Shown piece by piece: positions 1 through 7,771 of a stretch of DNA of 24,896 nt. Within the stretch, counting starts at the first letter, position 1. The number at the start of each line of letters is the position of its first letter. A program made the translations under genes and the position numbers. The DNA comes from JBCCMB01 sp039026555 (GTDB taxonomy: Bacteria > Pseudomonadota > Alphaproteobacteria > Caulobacterales > Hyphomonadaceae): NCBI GenBank assembly GCA_039026555.1, contig JBCCMB010000028.1, positions 1-24,896 of the forward strand, in the 5' to 3' direction. The notes beneath the pieces are model-generated. The model made no database searches, had not been told where the DNA came from, and worked only from the letters and a program-made list of their open reading frames with translations.

Positions 1-1
1 C

Positions 2-1042
2 ATTCGGACCGGCTTAGCGGAGCCTTTAATCCTCAACGCCGAAACGCTGCCTGCGCGGGCGTCCTCAACCTTCCAACCCGCCTTCGTTGGAAACTCCGTC
101 GGACGACCTGGACGCGAAATGCGGACACACAAAGACCAAGATGTCGAAATCCTAAACCTCGGCGCCGGCGATCTGACCCTCGATAAATTGCAGGCCGGCG
201 TCGACGCCATTGCAGATTTTGATCCGGACATCGTTTTCGCGCTCGGCGACTGCAATCTCTTCTCAGATCTCGTTGCAGGCGCGTATCCCGTCCTGTGCTG
301 GCCGCTGACGCAAAGCGAACCGATATGCGCAGCGCACGCCAGCTTCTACCGCTCCGAAACGCGTCCCGACGACAAGCTCGACCATAAAAAGCTCAAGCGC
401 GCAGCGCCTGTTCGCATTAAACAGGATTTCGACATCGACACTTTGCCGCCGAAAATGGCGGAGATCAGCCGCGCAGAGCTGAAGCTACCCGACGACGCTT
501 ACGTCTACGCCTTAGTCGGCACGCGCATCGCTCATGAGCTGTCGCCAAGTTTCCAAGACGCGCTCGCGCGGATACTTGGCGCGAATGATAAAACCTGCGC
601 GCTCATTGTCGGTACGAATAAGCTCGATTTGACGCCGAACTTGGCCGCGCAACTCGGCCAATTGCGTCTCCTCCCCTTCGCGGCAGATTTGCGCGCCGTG
701 CTCGCAACTTGCGACGCCTTCCTCAATCCACCGCGCCAAGGCGGCGGCAATGGGGCCTATATGGCGGTGGCGGAAAACCTCCCCATTCTCACGCTCGACG
801 ATTGCGACGTGCAGATGACCATCCGCCAGGACGCCGCCGTTAAAACGCTTGAAGACCTAGAAGCGCTCGCCACAGACATGGCGCGTAATCCGGACCTGCA
901 AGCCGATTATCGCGCCCGGTCCGCTCGCCAGCTTGAGAGCTACAACAATGGCGACGCGGCGATCCGATGCATTCTTCGCCATAGCGAAGCAACCCGGCGG
1001 GTCTTCGCAGACCGCACAATAGACCAGCGCGATGCGGCTTGA
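2..1042 (+). CDS. Glycosyltransferase (GT-B-like), 5' partial
   Basis: The reading frame is open from base 2 with no start codon before the ATG at 119, and that ATG has no clear ribosome binding site, so the true start lies left of the window; 346 residues are visible. The C-terminal half has the layout of a GT-B glycosyltransferase nucleotide-sugar domain: a strand reading YVYALVGT after a hinge, then LRLLPFAADLRAVLATCDAFLNPPRQGGG followed by AYMAVAENLPILTLDD, the usual 'which sites are taken over, then a choice of target' segment near the donor site. The donor and acceptor cannot be read from sequence. Its stop overlaps the next gene, so it belongs to the same transcript as the PNPOx-like, BVMO and FkbM genes, which fits a glycan or glycosylated-metabolite pathway. 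The family assignment rests on pattern recognition only; the exact CAZy family is not determined. Confidence 0.7.
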   Translation: MRTGLAEPLILNAETLPARASSTFQPAFVGNSVGRPGREMRTHKDQDVEILNLGAGDLTLDKLQAGVDAIADFDPDIVFALGDCNLFSDLVAGAYPVLCWPLTQSEPICAAHASFYRSETRPDDKLDHKKLKRAAPVRIKQDFDIDTLPPKMAEISRAELKLPDDAYVYALVGTRIAHELSPSFQDALARILGANDKTCALIVGTNKLDLTPNLAAQLGQLRLLPFAADLRAVLATCDAFLNPPRQGGGNGAYMAVAENLPILTLDDCDVQMTIRQDAAVKTLEDLEALATDMARNPDLQADYRARSARQLESYNNGDAAIRCILRHSEATRRVFADRTIDQRDAA

Positions 1043-1052
1043 GGCGGGTCTG

Positions 1053-1715
1053 ATGTCGGAAACGTCCTCTCCAACGCCAGAATTCTACACGCCGGCGCAA
1101 GAGCGCGCGCAAGCCCTAGTCGGCGAAACCGGCCTCGCCGAAGCCGCGCTGAAATTCAACGTCCGGCCGCACTTAAATGATCGCCAAACAGCATTGATCG
1201 AAAAAGCGTCCTGGTTCGTTTTGTCGACCGTGGATGCATTCGGATTCCCCGCCGCGTCGATCAAAGCCGGATCGGTCGGGTTTGTAGCATTCGAGACGCC
1301 GACGCGCCTGGTTTTCCACCTCGAGCGCGGCAATGGCATGTGCCTTACGCTCGGCAATCTTCTGGAAAACCAAGGCGCCAACAAAGCTTGCATGTATTTC
1401 ATGAATGATGAAACCGGCGAAAAGCTGAGGCTGCGCGGCTATGCGCGGATCGACAAGATTGGCGAGACGCATGATCTCTGGCCGGTGCGCTTCGACATAG
1501 AATTCGCGTGGGACAATTGTCCGCGCTTTAAAGACCAAATCCTAGCCAAGCGCACGCGCAATTACGACACTCGCTTTCCACTCTGGAAACGCTTGGAGTT
1601 TTTGGGCCCCTTTTTGAGCGACGAGGACCAGGCCGCTGTCGCAAAACTCGGCGCGATCTCCCACGCGGAATGGGTAGAGCATCTCGACAAAGGCGAAGGC
1701 GGCCATGAGTCTTGA
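1053..1715 (+). CDS. Pyridoxamine 5'-phosphate oxidase-like FMN-binding split-barrel protein
   Basis: A 220-residue protein if read from the ATG at 1053, which has GAGG about 9 bases upstream; an ATG at 1032 in the same frame would add seven residues but lies inside the preceding gene. The body matches the PNPOx-like split barrel: a strand reading WFVLSTVDAFGFPAASIKAG, then a strand with RLVFHLERGNGM, then NLLENQGANKACMYFMN and LRLRGYARI. These are the positions where the family binds the FMN phosphate and ring. Members often act as flavin or F420-dependent reductases or simply bind flavin; the substrate is not predictable. The start overlaps the end of the glycosyltransferase region and the stop overlaps the next gene by 11 bases. 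A role in supplying or reducing flavin for the neighbouring BVMO is possible but is only inference from position. Confidence 0.75.
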   Translation: MSETSSPTPEFYTPAQERAQALVGETGLAEAALKFNVRPHLNDRQTALIEKASWFVLSTVDAFGFPAASIKAGSVGFVAFETPTRLVFHLERGNGMCLTLGNLLENQGANKACMYFMNDETGEKLRLRGYARIDKIGETHDLWPVRFDIEFAWDNCPRFKDQILAKRTRNYDTRFPLWKRLEFLGPFLSDEDQAAVAKLGAISHAEWVEHLDKGEGGHES

Positions 1716-3621
1716 ACGCCCCCACATCGCCGCGCTGCGCGACCTCGCCGCCGCTAAAGATCGCGGACAGTTAGCGCAACAAACGCTGCTGGATTGGTGC
1801 GTTTTCGCAGGGCTTTGCAGACAGACGTTGACGCCCCCAGAAGCCGAGGCGCTTTTGAGCAATCGCGCCGATCCTAATTTCGATCTCTCGCCTCATATCG
1901 GTGACCGGGCGGATTTCGACGATATCCCGCTGGAGCACGTTAAAGCGGCGTTCGCGCAAACCTTGGATCTGCTTGAGCGCACTGATACGCGTTGGACAAG
2001 CCGCAATCGCGACGTCATCCGCCGCGAAGCTTATAAAGCGTTCGAGTTTACGCAGCGCGCCGGCCTATACGGCGAGACCGAAATCCCAGCCAAGGAACCA
2101 GCCGCTCATACTAGTGCAGAGGAGACGACGCCTGTCCTCATTATTGGCGCGGGGTTTGGCGGTATGTCGATGGCGCTGCAACTGCAAAAGGACGGCGTCC
2201 CCTTCCTCATCATAGACGCCGGCGAGGGGTTTGGCGGCTGTTGGCGGTCCTCGAGCTATCCCGGCGCCCGCGTGGATGTGGCAAGCTCGCTTTATTCCTT
2301 CGCGACCGCCGGCGTCACCGTTGGCAATGAGATCTACGCGCCGGGCGACGTTCTTCTGGACTACTTCAACACCATCGCCCGCAAACACGATTTGGAGCAC
2401 GTCACCCGCTTCGGCGAGCGTGTCGTCCGCTGCGAGCGGAGAGACGCAGGCGCGGCATGGACATGCTCGATCACCCGCAAGGATGGTTCAACTTATGAGC
2501 TAAACGCTGCAAACGTCGTGTTCGCCACAGGACAGCTCTCCAAACCGCTCACGCCCAATATTGAGGGGCTCGACACCTTCTCCGGCCAAGCCGCCCACTC
2601 CGGCGACTGGCCGCGAATGGACTTAAGCGCCGATGATCGCGTCGCCATTGTCGGCGGCGCGGCCAGCGCAATCCAGCTTGCGATCGAGATCGCGCCGCAT
2701 GTCGCGCAGCTCGACATTTACGCGCCCAGTCGGAATTGGTTCTACCGCGTCCCCCATTACCGGCAGCCGGTCCGCGATCTGACGCATATTTGCCTCACGC
2801 GAACGCCGTTTATCTACGCCTTCTTCCGACTAGAAGCATTCATTCCCTCAGATCTCGGGAATTTACACGGCGTTGAGACCGACGCCTCGGGCGAACCCAC
2901 ATCGACTGCGCTCGCATTTAAAGACAATCTAGCCGCCGGATTGAAGGCGATGGGGCTTGAGGATTATCTACCCGACGATCTGCCCGGCCAAAAACGCGTC
3001 CTAGTCGATGACGGGTCCTGGGGCGCTTTGTTGACGCGCGACAACGTTCAACTGATCGAAGAGCGCGTGCGCTCCATTCGCGGCGATCTTATCGTCTCCG
3101 AAACGACAGAGCGCGAAGCCGACAAGCTCATCCTATGCACCGGCTATGTCACGGATGATTTCACCGGCGGCTGCGACGTCGTCGACCACGCCCAAGGCGC
3201 GTTGAGCGCCTATTGGGGCGACAAGCCCTGGGCCTATGGCGGCGTCAGCGTTCCAGGCTGGAGCGGCGTGTACTTTATGTACGGTCCAAACTCCAACGGT
3301 GTCGTGAACGGCAACATCTTATGGTTCTTAGAGCGCCAGGCCGAAACGATCAGCGCCGCATGCGCGGCGCGTCTTAAAGGCGAGACGCCGAAGATCGAAG
3401 CCCTCGCCAAGGAATATGGCGACGCCTATCAAGCCCTTGTCGACGCCGGCAATGCACGCCGCACATGGGGCCGCGACGGCGTCAAATCCTGGTATCGCAA
3501 CGCAGCCGGGCATTGCGTCCAAAATTGGCCTTTCACCCTTGGCGATTACGACCGCTGTTTAGAGGATTTCGCCGCGTTCGAGCGCAACGCCGCGTTGGAG
3601 ATATCACATGACGACCATTGA
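1705..3621 (+). CDS. Type I Baeyer-Villiger monooxygenase, HAPMO-like (FAD/NADPH)
   Basis: 638 residues. It should insert an oxygen atom next to a carbonyl (ketone to ester or lactone) using FAD, NADPH and O2. The FAD-binding dinucleotide motif GAGFGG is at residues 148-153. The type I BVMO fingerprint FxGxxxHxxxW(P/D) is perfect as FSGQAAHSGDWP at 292-303. The NADPH Rossmann motif follows as VGGAASAIQ at 316-324; its usual second Gly (GxGxS) is Ala here, a small oddity. About 130 residues precede the FAD motif; this N-terminal extension and the total length match 4-hydroxyacetophenone monooxygenase (about 640 residues) and are absent from cyclohexanone-type enzymes. The start ATG at 1705 overlaps the previous gene by 11 bases with AAGG upstream. 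BVMO identity is near certain; aryl-ketone preference is inferred only from size class. Confidence 0.92.
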   Translation: MSLERPHIAALRDLAAAKDRGQLAQQTLLDWCVFAGLCRQTLTPPEAEALLSNRADPNFDLSPHIGDRADFDDIPLEHVKAAFAQTLDLLERTDTRWTSRNRDVIRREAYKAFEFTQRAGLYGETEIPAKEPAAHTSAEETTPVLIIGAGFGGMSMALQLQKDGVPFLIIDAGEGFGGCWRSSSYPGARVDVASSLYSFATAGVTVGNEIYAPGDVLLDYFNTIARKHDLEHVTRFGERVVRCERRDAGAAWTCSITRKDGSTYELNAANVVFATGQLSKPLTPNIEGLDTFSGQAAHSGDWPRMDLSADDRVAIVGGAASAIQLAIEIAPHVAQLDIYAPSRNWFYRVPHYRQPVRDLTHICLTRTPFIYAFFRLEAFIPSDLGNLHGVETDASGEPTSTALAFKDNLAAGLKAMGLEDYLPDDLPGQKRVLVDDGSWGALLTRDNVQLIEERVRSIRGDLIVSETTEREADKLILCTGYVTDDFTGGCDVVDHAQGALSAYWGDKPWAYGGVSVPGWSGVYFMYGPNSNGVVNGNILWFLERQAETISAACAARLKGETPKIEALAKEYGDAYQALVDAGNARRTWGRDGVKSWYRNAAGHCVQNWPFTLGDYDRCLEDFAAFERNAALEISHDDH

Positions 3622-4684
3622 CGCCCTCAAGGCTGAAGCCGCCCGCGTGCTCGACACGCTGAACGATCCGACCAAGAAGATTGCGCTCTGGGGCGCCGGA
3701 CCCAACAGCGCCGGCATTGTCGACACGCTGAGGCGGATCGGCGACCCCAACATTATCGGTATTTTCGACACGCGGCGAACCGTCGAAGAAGAAATGTTCG
3801 CCGGCCTGCCTGTTCTGTCGATCGAAGACGTTTGGAAACACCTCCCCGACGATCTCACCCTTGTCGTCAGCCCTGGCCTTAACGAGCTTTATGGCGATAT
3901 CGTCCCGCGCGAGCTCTTCTATTACACCATCATTCACCGCCGCAGCATTGAGGCGGCCGTGTTTATTGCAGACCAGGCCGACGATATCGCCGACAATCTC
4001 TCCTTGTTCAGCGATGATCTGTCGAAGCAGACTTACGCGGACCGGCTCTACGACCTTGTTCGCGGCGTCATGTTCGACCGCGCGCTGCAAGCCAGCGGAT
4101 CGCCTTATTTCAACAACGATCTGATCCCTGCGCTGGAGGGCGGTTGGCTCTACGCAGGACTGTTCAACGGCAAACATTTCGACCGCGCGGCCAAGCTGGC
4201 GCAAATCGATGCGATCCAGCTTCACGGCGTTGAACCCAGCAAGCGCATGTTCGCCTTTTTGAAAGACAAGTTCAAAACCGCACCGAACATTGCGCTCACC
4301 AACGCCGTGCTTTGGTCGAAAAGCGGCGAGGCGATCAAATTCAATGACGACGCGGTGCATGGCGGCCTCGCCGCCTCCGTCAGCCTGCCGGACGAATTCG
4401 GCGACACCTATGATGTGAAGACTGCCGCGATAGACGATCTGCCCCTAGCCGACGACGTCAACAGCTTGTCGCTCGATGTCGAGGGGAGCGAGCAGCAAGC
4501 GCTCGCCGGAGCGGAAGGCGCAATGTCGGAACGTTTTGGTGCGGTCAGCGCCTGTATTTACCACACATTCGACGATTACATCCAAGTGCCGAGAATGCTG
4601 CAGAAATCTCATGGCGGCCGCCTCTATGTGCGCCAGCATTCCTGCATCCCGCTCATTGAAACGGTCTGCTACTCGATCCGTTAG
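3608..4684 (+). CDS. FkbM family SAM-dependent methyltransferase with Rossmann-like N-terminal domain
   Basis: 358 residues. The C-terminal half is an FkbM methyltransferase: a SAM-binding acidic strand end reading LHGVEPSKRMFAFLKD (Glu209) and the family signature LSLDVEGSEQQALAGAE (Asp290, Glu292). FkbM enzymes usually O-methylate sugars or polyketides. Before it, residues 24-75 form a second nucleotide-binding-like unit with ALWGAGPNSAG (glycines 29, 31, 36) and IIGIFDTR, resembling the sugar-binding or CoA-binding-like Rossmann domain seen fused to some sugar methyltransferases and PglD-type proteins. Its start overlaps the BVMO stop by 14 bases, with GGAG at 3597-3600 seven bases before the ATG, so it is translationally coupled. 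It is the last gene of the left operon. Methylation of a sugar added by the first gene's enzyme is a reasonable inference. Confidence 0.85.
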   Translation: MTTIDALKAEAARVLDTLNDPTKKIALWGAGPNSAGIVDTLRRIGDPNIIGIFDTRRTVEEEMFAGLPVLSIEDVWKHLPDDLTLVVSPGLNELYGDIVPRELFYYTIIHRRSIEAAVFIADQADDIADNLSLFSDDLSKQTYADRLYDLVRGVMFDRALQASGSPYFNNDLIPALEGGWLYAGLFNGKHFDRAAKLAQIDAIQLHGVEPSKRMFAFLKDKFKTAPNIALTNAVLWSKSGEAIKFNDDAVHGGLAASVSLPDEFGDTYDVKTAAIDDLPLADDVNSLSLDVEGSEQQALAGAEGAMSERFGAVSACIYHTFDDYIQVPRMLQKSHGGRLYVRQHSCIPLIETVCYSIR

Positions 4685-4701
4685 CGTGCGATAAGTCCGG
4701 T

Positions 4702-4734
4702 CGGCGGGGAGATCGGCACAATGACGCCCCGCCG
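4702..4734 (+). terminator. Inverted repeat just after the left operon, possible terminator
   Basis: Perfect 8-base arms CGGCGGGG (4702-4709) and CCCCGCCG (4727-4734) flank a 17-base loop, 18 bases after the FkbM stop. The position suits an operon end. The loop is long and there is no run of T after the stem, so intrinsic termination is doubtful. Confidence 0.35.
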
Positions 4735-4811
4735 CGCCAAGCTTCTCCCATTGGTCTGATCCCGAGAAAGTGGTCCGTTTGTTGAGTTAGTGCCGGCTCA
4801 TCAGAAGGCGC

Positions 4812-4895
4812 ATGGATATGGGTCGCAGGAATTATAGCCCGGAAGAGATTGTCGCGAAGCCGAAGTGCGACAGAGCCAGGCCGCGTGATACCTGA
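4812..4895 (+). pseudogene. Remnant of IS3-family transposase OrfA (N-terminal end only)
   Basis: From the ATG at 4818 the frame reads MGRRNYSPEEIVAKPKCDRA and stops at 4893-4895. The stretch RRNYSPEEIVAK matches the usual start of IS3-type (IS407-like) OrfA proteins, where the helix-turn-helix would follow with LRQ or similar. After AK the similarity is lost, so only about 15 residues survive. No OrfB and no clear terminal inverted repeats are visible nearby. It is recognised from memory of the family, not by search. Confidence 0.45.
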
Positions 4896-5008
4896 GCATT
4901 TTACCGCGCAAGTCGACACAAAAGCCGGTTGCTCTTAGCGTCCGTGTCGGCGGAGGACGCGCCGCAGCGCCGTCAAAGGCCATCCGTGGCCACCACGCTG
5001 ACACGCGA

Positions 5009-5320
5009 ATGCTTGAATCGGATTTCAAGGCGCTCATCAAAACCCTGCGCCCCTCCCCCGCCTTACTCGATGTCTCAAGCGCCATGTTCCAGGATGAATG
5101 GTCCCGGCGATTGTCCCAGCGTGAGGAAACGGCGCGGCGCATAAAGCACTCGATCAAACAGATTGACCGGGAGAGAGAGAAGCTGCTGGACCGGATCGTC
5201 GACGCATCCACCATTTCGGTCGCTAAGGCGTTTGAAAGGCGCGTTGAAAAACTGGGATGCGCCAAGCTGGTGGCGGACCGACAGGCGTTTTTGGCGCAAA
5301 GCGGTCATTCAGCGCCTACT
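5009..5320 (+). pseudogene. Remnant of a large serine recombinase, C-terminal coiled-coil end
   Basis: The sequence DFKALIKTLRPSPALLDV, then AMFQDEWSRRL, then a charged helix ending in LLDRIVDASTISVAKAFERRVEKL is the typical C-terminal end of resolvase/invertase-type large serine recombinases carried on alphaproteobacterial islands (after the zinc ribbon, before the tail). The catalytic resolvase domain, the recombinase domain and the zinc ribbon are missing; upstream there is a stop at 4886 in this frame and only unrelated residues. Downstream the frame runs on without a stop through 118 bases of intergenic DNA into the TetR gene, which makes one long artificial reading frame from 5009 to 6085. 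It is a fossil of a past integration event. Confidence 0.7.
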
Positions 5321-5351
5321 GTCAACGGCGGCGCAACATTAACGCCAAAAC

Positions 5352-5373
5352 AATTTGACAAAAACATCAAATT
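5352..5373. promoter_or_regulatory. Palindromic operator candidate in the TetR promoter
   Basis: Perfect 7-base inverted arms AATTTGA (5352-5358) and TCAAATT (5367-5373) are separated by 8 bases, giving a 22-base symmetric site. It overlaps the -35 box and the spacer of the promoter that precedes the TetR gene. Location, size and symmetry fit a TetR-family dimer site and negative autoregulation. A half-site-like ATCAAA occurs again just before the P450 start at about 6087. Confidence 0.5.
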
Positions 5374-5382
5374 TATTATTAG
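5355..5382 (+). promoter_or_regulatory. Sigma-70-type promoter for the TetR-P450 pair
   Basis: A consensus TTGACA at 5355-5360 is followed after 16 bases by TATTAG at 5377-5382. Transcription would start near 5390, downstream of an in-frame ATG at 5387 and upstream of the ATG at 5438. This supports 5438 as the TetR start and shows that the recombinase relic upstream is not part of the protein. Confidence 0.5.
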
Positions 5383-5437
5383 GTGTATGGCGACGCCAGA
5401 TGGGCGCTGCTCCAACGACCAGGAAATACACAGAAAC

Positions 5438-6085
5438 ATGCCTAGAACAGCCTTATCAGACGGGCGCCGTCAGCGGCGGGACAAAACTCGACATAAGTTA
5501 GTGAGCGCCGCCAAGACTGTGATGGCGAACACCCCTTCTGAGGCGGTGACGATCGATCAAATTACTCAGTGCGCAAAAGTTAGTCGGGGCAGTTTTTACA
5601 ACCATTTTGAATCGATGGATGCGCTGTTTGTCAGTACACTTGAAGATCTCATCAATGATGTAGGCAAGTCATTTGCATCGGGGCGGAAGCAATTCGACGA
5701 CATCGCGGAGTTTGCCGCCTGGAGTATTCAGCTCTTTATTGTCCGCGCCGTCGAAGACCCTCAGCTTGGATGGTTCATCGTCAACAATGTCAAAAGCGAA
5801 CCTATTCTGAAAGCGCATATCGATCCGCGCGTGCGCGCTGCAATTGACGCGGGTATGCGAGAGGGTCGTTTTCAAATTAGCGACCCTGAGCTTTGGTTCA
5901 CCCTCGGGACCGGCAGCACAACCGCCTTCATTCGCGGATGCTTGGAGGGAAGATTAGGCGTGTCGCAAAGCGCAGAGCTAACGGCGAGCATTTTACAGGC
6001 CGCAGGTTTGCCGAGATCTGAGGCTCTGGAAATTGTTGGCCGGTGTCAGGTCAAAGTGAAAGAGAACGGCACCTTAAACAGCTAA
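5438..6085 (+). CDS. TetR/AcrR family transcriptional regulator
   Basis: 215 residues from the ATG at 5438 (AGGA about 14 bases upstream). The N-terminal DNA-binding domain is clear: a basic first helix (RRQRRDKTRHKLVSAAKTVM, 10-29), then the helix-turn-helix TIDQITQCAKVSRGSFYNHF at 37-56, ending in the family-typical FYNHFESMDALF. Residues from about 65 on are the variable ligand-binding and dimer helices; the ligand cannot be predicted. The frame is open upstream to 5009, but that part is a serine recombinase relic and a promoter lies between them, so the longer frame should not be annotated as one protein. The P450 start lies 23 bases downstream on the same strand, so this regulator probably controls its own gene and the P450, perhaps in response to the P450 substrate. 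Confidence 0.85.
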   Translation: MPRTALSDGRRQRRDKTRHKLVSAAKTVMANTPSEAVTIDQITQCAKVSRGSFYNHFESMDALFVSTLEDLINDVGKSFASGRKQFDDIAEFAAWSIQLFIVRAVEDPQLGWFIVNNVKSEPILKAHIDPRVRAAIDAGMREGRFQISDPELWFTLGTGSTTAFIRGCLEGRLGVSQSAELTASILQAAGLPRSEALEIVGRCQVKVKENGTLNS

Positions 6086-6108
6086 ATCAAAAATGTGGGA
6101 GATAAGAC

Positions 6109-7296
6109 ATGCAAGAGAATGTCCCTAATGACGTGCCGATTTTCGAGGAAGATATGTTCTCCGTTTCTGCGCTGAAAGATCCGTTTCCCTTTTACCGTCA
6201 GCTTCGCGATCTTGGTCCTGTTGCATTTCTCTCTAGGATCGGAATGTACGCAATCGGACGGTATGACGAAGTAAAGCAGGCGCTGCGATCATCAGATAGG
6301 TTGGTTTCAACCGAAGGTATCGGGTTGAACCCATTCATAAACAATCTCGAAGGACGGCCGAAAAACATCATTGTCAGCGACGGCGTCGCCCATTCGAAAA
6401 TGAAGCGCCCCCTTTTGAGGTCGATCGGCCCCAAACCGATTGAGAAATATCGTCCACAATTGAAAGAACTTATCAGTACACACACCGAGTCTTTAGTCGG
6501 GTCGGGATGGTTTGAAGGGGTTAACTCGCTTGCGCAATTTCTGCCGGTTTCCGTGATCTCTCATCTCGTCGGAATTCCCGAAGATGGACGCAAGAACATG
6601 CTGCGTTGGGCCTCCTCCAACTTCAATCTCTTGGGTCCAAATTTGGAAAATCTCGAACAAGATTTGGAGACATTGAAAGAGATTAACGAGTTTCTCGCGA
6701 ACGTGCAGCCCGATAGCATGAAGGAAGGGAGCTGGGCCGATGATTTGTTCAAAGCGTCCGAGCGCGGCGAATTAGATATTTTCGAAGCCCGGGGCGCGCT
6801 TGCGACCTATGTACTGCCTTCGCTGGACACAACCATCTTCGCCAAAGCAAACTTAATTTACAATCTCGGCGCCAATCCGGATCAGTGGGAAAAATTAAAA
6901 GCGGACCCAAGCTTAATTTCAAGCGCTGTTTATGAAGGTGTGAGGCATAGCGCAACGGTGCGCGGTTTCACCCGATTCGCCAAAGGCGAATATCGAGAAG
7001 GCGGCGTTTTCATCCCGCAAGGCGAACGTGTGGTGATATTTTACGGTGCTGCTAATCGGGATGAGCGGCACTATGACGATCCTGATTTATTCAAGGTCGA
7101 CAGAAACCCACGCGACAATCTTGGTTGGGGGCATGGCGATCACCTTTGCGCCGGCATGTATTTGGCGCGCTTGGAGATGGAGGTCATGCTTGAGGCTCTC
7201 ATAGAGCAAGTCGAAACGATTGAAGTTGAGTCGCCGCACTATGGAAATAACCAAGGGCTCTATGGAATCGAAGCCATGAGAGTCCAGTTGAATTAG
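6109..7296 (+). CDS. Cytochrome P450 (CYP199-like)
   Basis: 395 residues, normal for a soluble bacterial class I P450 that needs a separate ferredoxin and reductase, neither of which is in the window. The haem-ligand loop is WGHGDHLCAG at 340-349 with Cys347; the usual first Phe is Trp here. The K-helix ExxR is EGVR (276-279). The I-helix acid-alcohol pair is Asp240-Thr241, but the preceding Ala/Gly-Gly is Pro237-Ser238, which is unusual. The start (GPVAFLSRIGMYAIGRYDEV) and end (NNQGLYGIEAMRVQL) resemble CYP199-type enzymes, which demethylate or hydroxylate para-substituted benzoates; that substrate class is an inference. GGGAG stands 8 bases before the ATG at 6109. It lies directly behind the TetR gene and probably shares its transcript. 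Confidence 0.9.
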   Translation: MQENVPNDVPIFEEDMFSVSALKDPFPFYRQLRDLGPVAFLSRIGMYAIGRYDEVKQALRSSDRLVSTEGIGLNPFINNLEGRPKNIIVSDGVAHSKMKRPLLRSIGPKPIEKYRPQLKELISTHTESLVGSGWFEGVNSLAQFLPVSVISHLVGIPEDGRKNMLRWASSNFNLLGPNLENLEQDLETLKEINEFLANVQPDSMKEGSWADDLFKASERGELDIFEARGALATYVLPSLDTTIFAKANLIYNLGANPDQWEKLKADPSLISSAVYEGVRHSATVRGFTRFAKGEYREGGVFIPQGERVVIFYGAANRDERHYDDPDLFKVDRNPRDNLGWGHGDHLCAGMYLARLEMEVMLEALIEQVETIEVESPHYGNNQGLYGIEAMRVQLN

Positions 7297-7771
7297 TCTG
7301 ATGTTATAGGGGCCTACCCGCATTCCAGACCTTCGACAGGAAATCCTCGAGCGTCCAAATTCGGCGATTGTCAGCGGATCATCTGCGTTTTCCCGGCTGT
7401 CCAGTCTCGGCCAATCCGCTCAACCGTTATTGATGACCAAGCGGTGTCCAAGGCGTTAGGCGGCTTAGCCCATACGAGGAGTGGTATTGTGTAAACGTGG
7501 CGCGCCCGAGCGTCGATGTTTCAAACTCACTTTTTGACGATCTCGCAGACTGGAATCACCAGCTTCAAGATGTCGATCCGGCAACTCTTAGAATTTTAGC
7601 CGACTACCGAACGCCTGCGCCAAAAACCAAATCGCCCTTCCAAACCACACCACAAAAAGTTGCTCAGAAAGTGGCTGCGCTATAGAGGGCGGGTCACCTC
7701 TAAAACGATGCGAAGACAAGGTATCAGACCCCGGGGGCGCTAATCCCTTTTATCTAGCCCTCCAAAAATGG
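7297..7771. other. Intergenic stretch with no convincing gene
   Basis: This lies between the convergent P450 and Rhs-immunity genes. The only open frame of note is GTG 7497 to 7685 (62 residues, ending in a Lys/Gln-rich tail); its AGGAG is 15 bases away, it matches nothing I know, and it may be a piece of a decayed gene. A self-complementary CCCCGGGG lies near 7731, without a T run. I see no clear terminator for either flanking gene. Confidence 0.4.

Noticed and set aside
3533..4360. 275-codon open frame on the minus strand
   Set aside because: It lies antisense to the BVMO end and the FkbM gene, whose motifs are unmistakable; it has no recognisable domain of its own.
5009..5437. The upstream part of the 358-codon frame as the N-terminal domain of the TetR protein
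   Set aside because: It matches the C-terminal end of serine recombinases, and a consensus promoter lies between it and the TetR start.
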